From positions 33,300,416 through 33,364,415 of the forward strand of contig CM055110.1 of NCBI GenBank assembly GCA_029204225.1: a DNA stretch of 64,000 bases. The letters run 5' to 3'. How positions within the stretch are numbered: the first letter of the stretch is position 1; each line of letters begins with the position of its first letter. The position numbers and the translations under genes were made by a program. Shown here one piece after another: positions 37,026-49,607 of this stretch. This DNA comes from Diphasiastrum complanatum. Lineage: Eukaryota; Streptophyta; Lycopodiopsida; Lycopodiales; Lycopodiaceae. The notes under the pieces are model-generated. The model saw only the letters and a list, made by a program, of their open reading frames with translations. It had not been told where the DNA came from and ran no database searches.

Positions 37026-38053
37026 ATATTCAAACAAATGATTAGGTTAACGGAATTCTAAGGACATGAGATTCCTATTTAGGTGTTGGGATTCATTTTT
37101 CTCCTCAGAATAAAACAAAAACCTCGTCGTATCATACCACAAAGGCCTTTCCATAATGGTGAAATTGTTGGATTCATAAAGGAGATCTTTTTAATTACAA
37201 TTTTATCTTTTAGATACAAAAAAATGCATTTAGAAGCTTTTTCCTAAAAAGGTGGTTATTGGTAAGTTCAGTTATGGTGAGATTGGTCTGTTTCTTTTAA
37301 CATTTTAAGTTGCAAGAGCTTACACTATCACATCCACTACCACAAAAGTAGTTAACAATTTTTACAATTGTAGAGTTAAGATTGCACATAATAGGTGATC
37401 TTCGCTTGATGATAGTTTCTTATAAAGGGTTTATTATTTGGCTACAAAACATGTGCCCCATTTTGGAATTTTGGTAAAAAAGAAACAAATTTCAAAAAGG
37501 CAGCTCAAGTTGGCAATGATCCTCAAGTATTCACAACTCTTATATTCACAATAATAATGATAAGTACTCATAATATTTTAGTAAACACGATCAATATTCA
37601 CAAGTAATCAGGATCGATACTTATTATAATAGCGAATAGAAATCACAATAATCATGATTAATATTAAAGCTATTCACTTTTTAGTATTCACAATTTTAGA
37701 TAATCTTTGCCAACCATCAAGCATGTAGACTTCAAGACACATCCAATATAGAAAATAATTTGGATACATCCTCCACCAATGGCTAAATGTAATTATGAGA
37801 TTGGAGTATAGTCAAATTCACAAATCTAAATTGAAAAGTTAATAATTTCATTAGTTAAAGCTTACCAAAAACATAATACAATAAATTAAGTCAAAAATTT
37901 GAAATTCATCTAACCTATAAATACTTACCAGAACATAGACCAATGATAAGGCCATGCACCTTGGAGATCATTGAAAAATTTCCATGGAAGTTCTTTTGTT
38001 ACACAGACTTGAATACCCATAAATGAACCTCGCATCCCTGCTAAAACAAAATT
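37026..38053. repeat. Copy-B-specific segment, inverted copy at 57.67-58.50 kb
   Basis: Absent at the equivalent place in copy A (about 11150). The stretch from about 36930 to 37790 recurs in reverse complement at 57666-58496, for example ATGTAGACTTCAAGA near 37724 against its complement near 57735. No coding potential; AT-rich. Confidence 0.65.
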
Positions 38054-38250
38054 AAAAACAGGAATATGAGTCCAATCTGAGTCTGAATAGGCATTTAGAA
38101 CTTGTGCATCCTTGGAATCTCTATCATAACACACTAACTAAGGTAATGTGTTTACCCTTTGGCAAAGGCTTTGTTGGAATATCAGCCAACATGTTATTGG
38201 CATGACAGTAACATAATTCGACATCCTTCTCTCTCATAAAATGAAAAAGT
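38054..38250 (-). pseudogene. Copia RNase H debris, copy B
   Basis: Minus strand VCYDRDSKDAQVLNAYSDSDW, equivalent to 12005-11940 in copy A but cut at 38053 by the copy-B-specific segment. Upstream, at about 38230-38160, the C-terminal TNNMLADIPTKAFAKG piece precedes it, the same shuffled order as in copy A. The rearrangement therefore predates the module duplication. Confidence 0.75.
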
Positions 38251-39221
38251 TGAGCCGACGAGGTGCTAACATTAAGTAGTAATTAAGAATGAGGTGGTAT
38301 ATGTGTCCCGTTCAGCAATGGCATTGGTTAGTGGTTAGATGAGGTGGAGCTCATTAAAAGGTCAACTTTGGAACAATAATATTACGCTTGCGTCGATCTC
38401 AATAAGACCTTCAATAGCAAATGCATTGAAATTGTAGTATATTGATCGATTGTGAAGTAAAGATCATGGGTTAGAGCTTATAAGTTGTGTGGGGATAATT
38501 TGTTGTTCCATTGTTATGAATGCTGTAAGGAAGCCATGGCTAACGTGGACATATGAGGGAGACCTATGCGACATAGGAGATAGCCTAATTACGCGACCAT
38601 TGAAGAGGAGTTTGGCAACCCAGTAAATTTACAATAATTGATTTGGAAAAGATAACAACAGATGGCAGAATGAGCAAGACAACAGATGCAAGAATTCAAA
38701 ATTTGGAACATAGAGTACCAGTTATTTGTCATCGACATGGTGTTGTGAATTTTTGTTGGACTACTCATATTGTATGGTCTGCTTTCTGCAGCAAACATTT
38801 GGTGGAAGACGCATGACTAAATTGTAAACAATAATATTATGCTACAGTTGGACATTATTTGGAATACCAAAATATGATGAATGAAATGCGGTTGACAATC
38901 AATTGTATGTGTACATGGTTGCTGATTTAAAATACTATACATAGTTAGGAATGTTTCTTACAAAAAGCGACGAATTTTATGGGAAAGGGAAAGAAGGGAA
39001 CAAAAAATGGATTATGAGGGCAAAAATCATGGATTTTTTGGTTTGACTATGGTAACTAGGGACATTTCTATATTGTTGTGCATTAGGAGGTTTGTTGCAG
39101 TCGTGCGGTGCTTTGCGGTTTTGCGGTGTTGCGAGCCAATTCGGACGTATGATGTGAGGGGGTCGAAGTGATAGCATTATTATGGTCATTAAAGATAGCA
39201 GTAAAAGAAAAGTTGAGCCGA
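38251..39221. repeat. Module spacer before inverted arm, copy B
   Basis: Parallels 12131-13100; non-coding. Includes the GGTTTTGCGGTGTTGCGAGCC landmark near 39118 (13001 in copy A). Confidence 0.6.
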
Positions 39222-40600
39222 TTATCACAAGAAGTACACTAATATCACATGTCAACAAATACAATAATATCAAATGTCAACAAGGCTTAGATAAAACTCA
39301 TTCCTTAAAATGATGTTAGGATTCTTGAGCCAAGTAGAGAAATGAAAAGGCCTATGCATCTTTCTTCCCTACTTATTATATTCTAAAATGGCACATAGTG
39401 TATTTAAATAGTACCATATGATTGGGAAGAGTTTCATTATGACCATATGCTTGTGTGGGAAAGCTTCTAAGACTTATCACGTGACCAACATAGAAGTTTG
39501 TTCCTTCTTTTTTGGATAGGGCGGAGGTTACAATCAAAATAATTAAACAGTAACATCACAACGGGCAACAAGCGACATTTCTTTTTTGTAGTTCTAGGGT
39601 GCACCTAGTTCTATTTGTTAGCAATAGCTTATGGATGCAATTTGTGATTTATGACTAAATTCACTGCACGAGTTAATTCATGTGGTATGATAGTCATTTG
39701 TTAGCTCATCACATATTGTAGCCATCCAGCATAGGTCATGTTTTGGGTGTTTAGATTCTTTCAATGCATATTCATCTATATTTACATGTTTATTTGTTTA
39801 TTTTCTCATTTTGCAAATGTTTGTTGATTTTTGGAATCTCGCTACATAGGATAGAGTTGGTATTTTTTGTGGCAAACCTTTTAAGGATTACCAGGTTTAT
39901 GACTTAATCTTCAAAGTTTAGTTTTGAGTTGTTGAGGTTTAGGAAATGCAAACTTTTGATGACTCGATATTAATTTTTAATAGTTTTCATGGGTTTTTAT
40001 GCATCCCCAAAGGAATCCACATAGAAGTCCCAAACCTACAAATTTTTACATTCAGTACAGAAATTGTTTGGTGATCTTTAACCTTATTTTGAATGCAAAT
40101 TGTTCTGGAATAGGCATCTAAGTGTTATCTCAAATTTAACAAGAATTATCTTAATCTATATTGAAAAGGGAGTAGGCCAATTATATCATTAAACATTAAT
40201 TACCATTTCATCCTAAGTGTCATTTTATTTCATTCTAAATGACTTAAATTAATGGCAAATTAGAGAATGATTGTAAATTACAAAGTGTGTGGAGCCCTGC
40301 TTTGTAATAAATTATACATTTAATGTGCAGTTTAGATTTTTTGTATATGATACAGAAGTTTAAATGAGCTAACTTTGTCTAACGTATTAAAATTGACATC
40401 ATAAAGGCAAGTTCTATTTATTGGGGCCAAACTATTTTGAAGATGTAGATATGTAATGATGTAAACCCAGCCAAGTGACTGCTCATGTTAATATCCATGT
40501 CATTTCTGAAGCAATGTCTACAAACCTCAATGCACTATAACTAGGTGAGAGTGTGTCATTTGATGTCATGTTAACAGCCATGTTATTTTTTAAGCTGCAT
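39222..40600 (-). repeat. Inverted arm, copy B
   Basis: Reverse complement of 32121-33470. Ends TTAAGCTGCAT at 40600, directly at the copia LTR start; the last five bases TGCAT are the target duplication seen complete at 16511 and 22058. Confidence 0.85.
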
Positions 40601-41311
40601 TGTAGATTTCACACGTGCCACAACATGTACTTGTAATCTCCTAAGGTGTGTAGATGCACCAAGATCAAGACTATATTGAGATTCAAGATCTATCTTTGAT
40701 TCTATGGCAAAAACACACTACTACATGCATTCAATCAATTCCAACTCTCAGTCACATGTGTAGAAAGTATTAAAAGGTTATTCTAAGTAAAAATAAGCTG
40801 CTCTCCTCGAGTAGAGAGAGAAAATCATCATGAGCTCTCAGGTGGAGAGAGAAAGCTGGAAATCCACACAATCTCCAAATCAGTTAGATCCAAAATGAGG
40901 AGTACAATGATACTAGTAGATCCACGAGCTACCACTATGCTTAACTATGGTTGGACCACACTTTGTCACCTCTTAATTCTATTGGACCATTGATCTATGC
41001 ACCTCTTAATTCTATTGGACTATTTTCAAGCAAACCTCAAATTTCTATTGGACCTCACATGGTTCCACCTCTAAATCCTATTGGACCTCTTACAATTCAT
41101 CAAACAAAAGCATTACACTTGTCTACACTCTAATTGGCACGAGTTTAGCCTCTTGCTCTATTTTTTGCTCAATAGTGGCATTACAAGTGGAAATCCATAA
41201 TTTGTCATCTATGCCAAATTTGTTCCTATCAACATCCTACACCTAGATGCTTGATATAAAAAACATAAGACCCCTATATCTAACATAGATAATCTTTTTT
41301 AATTCTTCACA
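40601..41311 (-). repeat. Full-length LTR of minus copia, with internal minisatellite
   Basis: 711 bases, plus-strand ends TGTAGATTTC and TTCTTCACA (TG to CA). Four imperfect tandem units with TTCTATTGGACC occur at about 40970-41095 (period about 30-37). The LTR of copy A is cut at the first base of this minisatellite (14874), which may have promoted the deletion there. Confidence 0.8.
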
Positions 41312-41335
41312 CTCCTCCTAAAAAATTATCTATGA

Positions 41336-42558
41336 AGATTTAAGCATTGATCTTGATATAACTCTAAGATTAGATCTATGCTTGATGAAAGCACTTTTGC
41401 TCAAAGGCTTGGTGAGTAGATCGGCAATACAAGAGGACGAGTTGACATGCTCCAAATAGATTTCTCCTCCAATAAGCTTTCCTCTCGCAAAATGGTGTGC
41501 CACTTCTATGTGCTTGCTTCTTGCATGAAATATGGGATTATTTGTACAATTTTCTCCATTGGAGTATCTATGCTCTTAGAATTTTCCATATGGAATTTTT
41601 TCAACATAGAGTGAGCGTATCTAGATTGGCATATAAAGACATGATTTTTATAAAAAACAATTTCTAGGCCTAGGATGTAATGTATCTCTCCTAGATCTTG
41701 CATTTTAAACTCACATCCAAGTGCTATCTAAGTTTAATCAACTAGCTTGATACAACTTCCACGAAGAATAATGTCATCAACATAAATAAGAAGAATGACA
41801 ATATTGCTATCAACAAGCTTTTGGTACATGGAAGGATCATAGTCACTAAGAGTAAATCCTAGTGAGATAAGAAAAGAATTAAGTCTTGAATACCATGATC
41901 TTGGTGCTTGGTTGAGTCCATAAAGACTTTTGAAGAGCAAGCACACTTTGGACTCATCCTTGATGAATCCTTGAGGTTGTTCCATATCGATCTTCTCCTC
42001 AAGATAACCATTTAGAAAAGCATTGGATACATCTAATTGGAACACCTTCCACTTAAAGAAACAAGCAAGATAAATAAGAATTCTTATTGTCACCATCTTT
42101 GCAACAGGTGCAAAGATCTCCTCATAATCAAGGCCATGGATTTGAGCAAATCTTTTGGCACATAGTCTTGCTTTATACTTGTTGATGGTGCCATCATGAT
42201 TGAACGTGATCCGAAATACCCACTTGCAACCAATCACATGCTTGTTGGATGGAGGATCCACAAGCTCCCAAGTATAGTTGGTGATCAATGCAACATACTC
42301 TTGCTTCATGGCATCATACCGGTCCTTGGTATTGAGTGCCTCTTGTACATTATTTGGCTCTTCATGAGAGACATAAAAAACATAATTAGTGGAATCAAGA
42401 TCCACTTGTTTGCCTTTGTCAACATATGAGAGCCTCTTAGGCTCGTTTCTATCTCTCATGGATCTTCTTGGTGAGAAAATATGAGGAGAGTCTTCTTCAA
42501 ATCTCGACCCCATCACATCATGATTGTCTTCAAAATCAGTAATTGGTGATGCATACAT
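41336..42558 (-). pseudogene. Copia RNase H end and reverse transcriptase, copy B
   Basis: 41545-41336 reads SKHIEVAHHFARGKLIGGEI and ADLLTKPLSKSAF. It is joined at about 41545 to the RT end (frame 41703-41506), skipping the RNase H core. RT at 42558-41734 is open for 274 codons with GCKWVFRITFNHDGTINKY, VFQLDVSNAFLNGYLEE, LYGLNQAPRSW and an intact LIYVDDIILRG catalytic box; a TAA follows at about 41731. The best-preserved RT of this family in the window. Confidence 0.9.
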
Positions 42559-42619
42559 AGACTTCTTGATCTTGGCCTCTTCAAAAGATGAGAGTTGATC
42601 TCCATGAAAGACAACATCT

Positions 42620-43075
42620 CTACTTTCAATAACTTAAGAAGTAGAGAACACAAAGAGTCTATAGGCCTTCTTGGTGGATGAGTATCCAACCGTGATCCCT
42701 TTGCATGCACTAGGATCTTCCTTCTTCCTTGTTTCCAAGGGAATATGGGAAAAGCATATGCATCAAAAAACTCTAAGGTGATCAACCTTAGGCATCTTCA
42801 AATATAAGATTTCATATGGTGACTTTTTTCCAAGAGCTATTTGTGGGAGCCTATTGCAAAGATAATTTGCACAATTAATGGCTTCTCCCCAAAAATATTT
42901 GGGCAAAGATGCCTCAATTCTCATAGATTTTGCACATTCACATAGAGATCTATTCTTTCTCTCGGCCACTCCATTTTGAGATGGAGAGTAGGCACAAGAG
43001 AACTCTCTTTTGATGCCTTCAAGCTCACAAAAATCAGGAGATTTATTGGAGATATATTTACCACCTCCATCAATT
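42620..43075 (-). pseudogene. Copia integrase fragment, copy B
   Basis: Holds DGGGKYISNK, NGVAERKNRSLCECA and LPKYFWGEAINCANYLCN, then GYSSTKKAYRLF-type residues. The NGVAERKNR motif is closer to the family consensus than in copies A and A'. It is cut before the first catalytic aspartate, and the open frame upstream of the joint (43218-43076) is not copia. Confidence 0.85.
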
Positions 43076-44770
43076 TGTTTAACCCTTGAGAGCAACAAGA
43101 CCAAGGGGACAAAGACAAGATACTTGATATATTGTATCGTGAGTTTCCACAACCAAATCGATTTAATGACAAATGGGCAAAGATGAGTATGTGTATGCAT
43201 ACTCGTCATAAGCGCCAATCATTAAGACGATTATGTAGTAAAGGCAAGAAGAGGCCGGGATCGGCATCTAAAAAAGATTGGGGAAAAATTGTTTATGAAT
43301 CCAAGCATCCTAATTTCGAGCGCTTTAAACAAGAAAGACAGGCAACAAAATCAAGGCTTATCTTTTAGGCCAATCTCACTTGGGATCGGGAGGCAAGGCC
43401 AATACGCATGTCCAATTTGTCAGCAATTCCCTTTTAGCTAACTGCATTTCATATGTTTATTGTTTACCAATAATTTTTTGTTTTTTTCTAATCATCGATT
43501 TGTGTTGATGTAGGTTGAAGATTATGGGTGTAAGTATATCATTAGAGGAGTTCCAAATCCAAAAAAGACCCTTTGTAAAGATTCTTTTTATATTTTTTCT
43601 CAAATTTTTCTTACATATGGACCAATCAAAACACTCAAATTTGAAATCTACGTAACATAACTTTTTGAGTCTACATTTTGATTCCATACTAAAAATGGCA
43701 TAACTTTTTAGTGGTAAGTCCGAATTTTGAGAAGTTTAGTGCATTGGAAAGTGCTCAACAAGGGCTTTCCAATGATATGTTATATGACATACTTCTAAGC
43801 CACACTTAAAAAGTTATGGCAAGTCAAAAGTATTCGTGTTATAATATTTTAATAATAAAAAAGGCATCTTGCCCGAATTCTTAAAGGGTCTTTTTGGAAC
43901 TCAAAACTCTTGTGATGAAATGTCGAGTACAATATTGGATATCACCAAGGCTATAGTGCCTTGGTTGATCATCTTGCGGCACAAGGCGTACATCCAAGGG
44001 TAAATTTTTGTTACATAATTTGTATTTCATTTCAATTTTATGACAAGTGTTTGGCTAATAATTATTAATTTGTTTTGTGAATGTGTATGTAGTGGGCATC
44101 CGCTTCCTTTGTGAAAGAAAGTATGGGAGGGAACCAAGGATAAGAAGGGAATGAAGATGAAGAGGACGAAGGCGAAGACGAAGGACAAGATTTGGCTTTG
44201 GACAAGAAGATGAGGGAGAAGATAGTGAAGACGAAGAAGCCTACTATTACTTCTTAGATTTGATGTATTTCTAGTACTTGCAAAAGTAAAAGAAAAGATA
44301 TTAGTATCAATGCTCTTTTCATGAATTATATGAGAATATGTACACTTTTTTGAATTATGAATATAAACTTTTGTATTTGGTCATCTCTATCTCATTATGT
44401 ATGGAATGATTGTTTATTGTTTATGTTTTTTCTATTTCATCTTGTATAAATTTGTTATAAATATATACAAACAATAAAAAACAAACAAAATATGAATTTA
44501 AGATGATAAAAACATACCTCATCTATTGTTTTAATGATCTTTAATTCCTTCTAAGATGCATCTCTTTTTTGTCTATAAAAGCAAACAATGAAAACCAAAT
44601 CATTGTTAGATTACACATCAAATAATCATTGTTAGATTACAAATCAATCAACAAAATGATAATTGCTAGAACACAAATCAAGAATCATTGTTAAATTAAA
44701 AATCATTATTCATTGTTACATCAATCTCACCATGTTGAAGATGCTATGAAAATGCACTTTATGACTCAAA
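43076..44770 (+). repeat. Unrecognised gene fragment, copy B, with MITE copy 4
   Basis: Parallels 16860-18594. The first exon (HKRQSLRRLCSKGKKRP at about 43215) is followed by the same intron borders, the MITE, NIGYHQGYSALVDHLAAQGV, and the acidic tail (44145-44255), which here lacks the TAG of copy A1 and ends in EEAYYYFLDLMYF. No copy has all exons open. Confidence 0.65.
43541..43915. mobile_element. MITE-like element M1, copy 4
   Basis: ATTAGAGGAG at the left; the right end is decayed (ACTCTTGTGATG). Same exon position as copies 2 and 3. Confidence 0.75.
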
Positions 44771-44833
44771 TGTAATCTACCAAAATTTACAATGCATAAT
44801 ATAGCTCATGAATAAACAATGAAAACCTAAGAA

Positions 44834-44839
<6 letters not shown>

Positions 44840-44866
<27 letters not shown>

Positions 44867-44868
44867 AA
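44840..44868 (+). repeat. (CT)n microsatellite, short
   Basis: 29 bases, equivalent to the 77-base run at 24212. Confidence 0.95.
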
Positions 44869-45040
44869 GCTTTTCTTCAAAATTTAGAATGCTTAACATA
44901 CCTTATGCATTTGCTTGGATTGCCTCCTTTCTTTCAAAATTGCATAGCTTTTTTCTACAAAAGCCAACAATGAACAATCATTCACTAACCAACCAATAAA
45001 CAAATCAATAAACAATGAAAAATTAACAAACAAAATTATC

Positions 45041-45157
<117 letters not shown>

Positions 45158-45269
45158 CTCCCCCCCCCAAAGCTTTTCTTTCAAAAGCTTCTCTTCATGA
45201 AATCTATTTGCAAATGCAGTCGAGGCCCCCACCTTTTCCATTTCGCGGGTTTTTTTTTTGTTAAAATAT

Positions 45270-45690
45270 TTTTGTGTGGCACTGCCACGCGTGGCAGTGC
45301 CATGCCCAAAAAAAAAATTTCCAGAAAACTTGCCACGACATGGCAAGTTTTTGCTTGCTGGTAAAATTTGCCACGCGTGGCAAATTTCAAAAACTTTTTT
45401 AAAATTTTTCCCACGTGTGGCAAAATTCAGCATTCTGGAAAAAATATGCCACGCGTGCGAAATTTCCAGAATTTCAATCGTGGCAGTGCCACGCGTGGCG
45501 TTACCATGCATGGCAGTGCCACGCGAATCAAAAATCTGAATTGCTTTGAGCCACCCCCCAAAAAAAAAATCTGTTTGGAAGAAGAGCCGGTGACGAAAAA
45601 CTTTGACGGCGTGCCAGTGCCACGCGTTCATTGCCACGTAGTTTGCCACGCAATTGCCACGAACATTGCCACGCAAGGGCCGTCGGGTCA
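45270..45690. repeat. Cluster of GCCACGCGTGGC-type palindromes, copy B
   Basis: Parallels 24640-25060. The extended palindrome with AAATTT flanks is perfect here too (45364-45387). Several half-sites decayed in copy A keep the CCACGCG form here (for example TGCCACGCGTGGCGTTACC near 45487). Confidence 0.8.
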
Positions 45691-47364
45691 AATCTGGTCC
45701 CCGTCTTATGTGTGTGGCAATGGGCCTATATTTGTAGTTGTGATCCTATTGATACAACATCCATCCCATGAAGAATTGTGGATCTCCCCATATCCGAAAT
45801 ACAAGCACATGAAGACATTGGTCACAATTCTACACTTACATATGGTAATTCTGCCTATAGCTGAAAAATGGTAATTCTGCCTATAGCTGAAAATTGTTTC
45901 TATCCAGATTACACAACCAACTAGAATCCGATTTGGCAACGGATCCATAAAGGTGTTAGGTAAATTGTGGTAAATGCTAATATACCAAAAGTTCCTATCA
46001 GTAGATTGTCATAGAACAAATAACAAAACTATAACAGATTAACCTGACATATCAAAATCTGACTAATAACCATTCACAAAGTGCAATGAAATTGAATAAC
46101 ATGATTGCATTCCACATCTCCGTTATTACAATACAATACAATAAAATGGCAGAGTATATCCATCACATAAACTAGAATTTCCATTACATCAAGGATCGTA
46201 CCAAGGAAAAAGACATTACTCAAGTTACATTCCATCTTAACATTGAAATATACATGATTTGGACAGTGAAGGTAGTGACACAATTCTACACCAAAACTAC
46301 TCGAAAGGTCTAAAGCAAGGCACTCCTACTTGCAGCCTACAGCTTGACATAAACTTGTATCACAACTCACAGAATGCTCGGCTCTAACCCTTTTGACACT
46401 TGATCACACTTTTGCTATCCAGTGTAAAACCAAGAGTCCCCTTTGTGACTACAAGTTCCCTATTTATACAATCCTGAACTCACCGTTCCCACAACTCCGC
46501 AAAAGACCGCCACTGTTTTGTATGTAGTTCTCTTGTAGTTGGTACAACTTCCATTGCTAAGACCACATCAACTTCCATTGTCACACATGTGGTTTTTTTC
46601 GGTCCGTTCAACTTCCATTCCTCTTTACCCGAATATGATCTTTCCATTCTAAATCAACAACCCTAAAAACAATCTTTTTGGTGCTTTTTGTCCTATCTAC
46701 ACATTATTGAACACACCCTAGTCATCCCTATAGCAATTTACCCTAATCCATCTACCTAACAACATTAATACGACTAGAGGTCTAAGATCTTAAACAATCT
46801 TATACATACAAAATACCTTAAAATGGCCTATCTAATAGGGAAGTTGGCTTATTTTGGCAACTCTAATAATGTTGTAGCAGACACAATTGTAGGCAAAGTT
46901 ATCCCACCCAAAACACTTCCAACTGGTGCCAATTCAAAATGTCATAATACACGTAACAACAACTGATCCTTATCATTCACAAATATTGACACCAAATGTG
47001 GTGTTCAACCGGTTAGCATGATGTGATTCAAACATTGTTGGAGGGTTTACGGATATCGAGAAAACCTTAGCTAGATTATTCATTTATAAGTGAGAGGGAT
47101 TTGACACCTGCGTGTGTAAGTCCAAGCCGATGATGAGATAGTTATTTGATTAGTTAAAAGCTAATAACATGACTTGAGGCCTTTTTGCGGCAATTAAATG
47201 TTGTTAGGCCTAATAGTCAAGCTAGTGAATAAAAAAATGCAGAATGGATACCAAGAATATATCGAGAATATCAATGGATCTTGATGCATCCCTTTGCAAA
47301 AGACTCATTCCGAAACCGAAAAAGATCAGATGACATATAAAGAAGCTCTTGGAAAGGAAGGATA
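45691..47364. repeat. Module spacer, copy B
   Basis: Parallels 25061-26738. One difference is a tandem duplication GGTAATTCTGCCTATAGCTG at about 45844 and 45869. No gene recognised. Confidence 0.6.
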
Positions 47365-47528
47365 ATGGATTTTAAAGTATCACCTGCCGGTCAATCTATC
47401 ACGGAAGTTTTAGTTCAGCATGCTTATCTTCACGATGAGCTCAACATTCATGATCTGAATCCAAATGATGGAAGGAAATGCAACTGTAAGTTTTTAGATT
47501 CAATTTCTTTAGATTTAGCATTTTATTT
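47365..47528 (+). pseudogene. Orphan gene relic, exon 1 only, copy B
   Basis: MDFKVSPAGQSITEVLVQHA through NPNDGRKCN and the GTAAGT donor, then a deletion of about 1.17 kb (relative to 26.90-28.07 kb) that removes exons 2 and 3 and joins the intron to the tandem exon repeats. The 99-codon open frame to 47664 runs across this joint and is chimeric. Exon 1 differs from copy A at only a few codons. Confidence 0.7.
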
Positions 47529-48511
47529 TGGGGAGATCTTCAGTCACTTCAATTCCAAAGATCACTACAATCGACGCTTGCCCTTGTTGATGTCTCGTAT
47601 ATATTGGTTGTATTTTTTGTCTTCATTGCCTTGGTCTGTATTGTCCTTGTCTTGGCATATTTGAATATGTTCAGAAAATGATCTGATGAAAGCTTTGTTG
47701 TAACAAAACTAAGTTTGTTGCATGTTTGGATTGGTCATGGCAAAGATTCCATCAGATCATCTTTCTGAACTTATCCAAAAAAAGACCATGGTAAAGGCAA
47801 GGCAGACCAAGGCTATGAAAAACAAACATGTCGAAAAACCATAGAAATTGATGATGAATGAATCATAACCTGAATTAGTAACAGAAAAAAAAACAAGTAA
47901 GAACAACTATAGAAAAACTATAAATATATTTCTATTAAAAAAATTTGTACATGTGTCTCATCCACATCATGTGAGACGAATATTTAATCAGTGTCAACTA
48001 TCTATGATATGAGTTTTCGATAACAAGATTCATTGTCTCCTACATGAAATGCACTATCTCCATTGAGGAGATCTTTCGTTACTTGAATTCCAGTGACTCT
48101 ACAATCGATGCTTGCCCTTGTTGTATTTTTGGTCTTCATTGCCTTGGTCTGTATTGTCTTTTTCTTGGCATATTTGGACATGTTCAGATCATGATCTGAT
48201 CAAAGCTGAGTTGCAACAAATCTAAGTGAACTAATGTTGCATGTTTGGATTGGTTGTGGCAAAGGCTCAATCAGATCATCATTCTGAACTTATCCAAAGA
48301 AGACCATGGTAAAGGCAAGGCAGACCAAGGCTATGAAAAACAAACATGTTGAAAAACAGTACAAATTGAAGATGAATGAATCATAACTTGAATTGATAAG
48401 AGGAAAAAAAACAAGTAAGAACAACCATAGAAAAACTGTAAGTTTATTTCTATTAAAGTTTTCAATACATGTTTCTCATCCACATCAAGTGAGACAAATA
48501 TTTAATCAGTA
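47529..48511 (-). repeat. Tandem last-exon repeats, copy B
   Basis: Parallels 28.07-29.09 kb: GGGGAGATCTTCAGTCAC at 47529 and a decayed second copy at about 48060. Non-coding apart from the exon echoes. Confidence 0.6.
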
Positions 48512-49607
48512 TCAACTATCTATGATCTCTAAATCCATTTCTCCAGTTGGAAGTAGCTTGGGTGGAGAACACTCGGCCACTGCAATTGGATATGAATTTT
48601 CGATCACCAGCTTTATGGTCTCCTGCTTGAAGTGCATTATCTCCATTGGGGAGACCTTCGGGCATTTAAACTAAAAAAAAACATAAACACAGTTAAAGGT
48701 AATTAATTAAATATCAGATAATAGGAATTTGTATATGAAAAAAACAAAAACATAATTAAAAGTAATTAAGCGAATATTACGCCTTCCAGATTTGGAAGTC
48801 CATCTTGTAATGCAAGCCAATTGAAAAAGTGTTTGGCATTGCATACAATATACCAACCATAGTTGACAGAATCAACCTGCTGGGAGGATGGTAGATCCAA
48901 ATTGAACATTATGAGATATCAGATCAACGCGCAGGATGTAAGAATAAAATCTACAACGGAAACAAGCACGCGTTGAACTGATATCAAAAAAAAAATTAAT
49001 TAAATACGAATCAGCGCTCACTTTATGAAAGTAAACCAATCAATAATTACAAGGGTGCATTGAACCGATATTGAAAAATTTATACCTCTGCATCAACCAT
49101 TTTCAGCTTGGAATATGCTTTTGCATTTGGTACTGGAAAGAGTTCTAGTATTTTCTGTATATAGTTCCTAGAAATTTTGTGTGTGTGTGTAATAGAGTTC
49201 ATCTTTAAACAAATTGGATTACACAGACCCTCATCATTGATGTACAAGGACAACACATATAAGCTACAATGATCACTAGAATCAAAAAACAATAAATTTA
49301 TGAGAATCGATGTGAAATCAAAATTCATATAAAAAATTCAATAAAATAAAATCAACATTTACTTTGTTATGTATGGCAACATGAGAATTGGAGTCCCCAG
49401 TCTGACGTATTGAAACATATCATCGTGCATACTTTTAAAATCAGGGAAATTAAATACAGTCATGAATTGAAGGGAAAACAATGGAACATCTATAAACAAT
49501 GGATTATGGACAACCTCCATCTAGTACTGAATTGCCCCACCACCTATTGTCGCCTAGCATTTTATTCCTACTTTCTAATTCACCAGTATCTAAACTAGAA
49601 AGGGGGA
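48512..49607 (-). pseudogene. C48 (Ulp1-type) peptidase-like gene relic, copy B
   Basis: Five-part minus-strand relic with clean intron borders: leader exon (49363-49607) with MTVFNFPDFKSMHDDMFQYV; exon 49086-49275 with DHCSLYVLSLYINDEGLCNP, KMNSITHTHKIS and KILELFPVPNAKAYSKLK; exon 48781-48879 starting QVDSVNYGWYIVCNAKHFF; last exon 48512-48670 with CPKVSPMEIMHFKQ to LEIIDS and TGA, open in this copy. In the C48 layout the His would be in DHCSLYV, the Asp position reads Asn (KMNS), and the catalytic Cys of copy A is Tyr here. The leader follows an upstream Ser/Pro-rich frame after a one-base shift at the G5 run 49603-49607. Peptidase activity is not expected. Confidence 0.55.
48915..48985. 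mobile_element. Tiny inverted-repeat element inserted in copy B
   Basis: 71 bases, absent at the equivalent place in copy A (about 29477). Ends GATATCAGATCAACGCG and CGCGTTGAACTGATATC are inverted repeats with one mismatch over 17 bases. Confidence 0.65.

Larger units (their letters stand above)
40601..43075 (-). mobile_element. Minus-strand Ty1/copia element B, complete LTR, truncated in integrase
   Basis: LTR 40601-41311, purine tract AGGAGGAG (minus strand, 41312-41335), RNase H C-terminus (41336-41545), a deletion joint, RT and part of integrase to about 43075, where it is fused to sequence equivalent to 16860 of copy A (loss of about 1 kb at the joint). Same insertion site as the copy A element. 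Confidence 0.85.

Noticed and set aside
42763-43218. A fused frame starting MALMTSMHTHTHLCPF and ending in copia integrase
   Set aside because: It spans the joint at 43075 between integrase and an antisense gene-fragment exon; it is a deletion product.
47365-47664. A 99-codon gene with a hydrophobic C-terminus
   Set aside because: The frame crosses a 1.17 kb deletion joint, so its second half is intron and spacer sequence in copy A.
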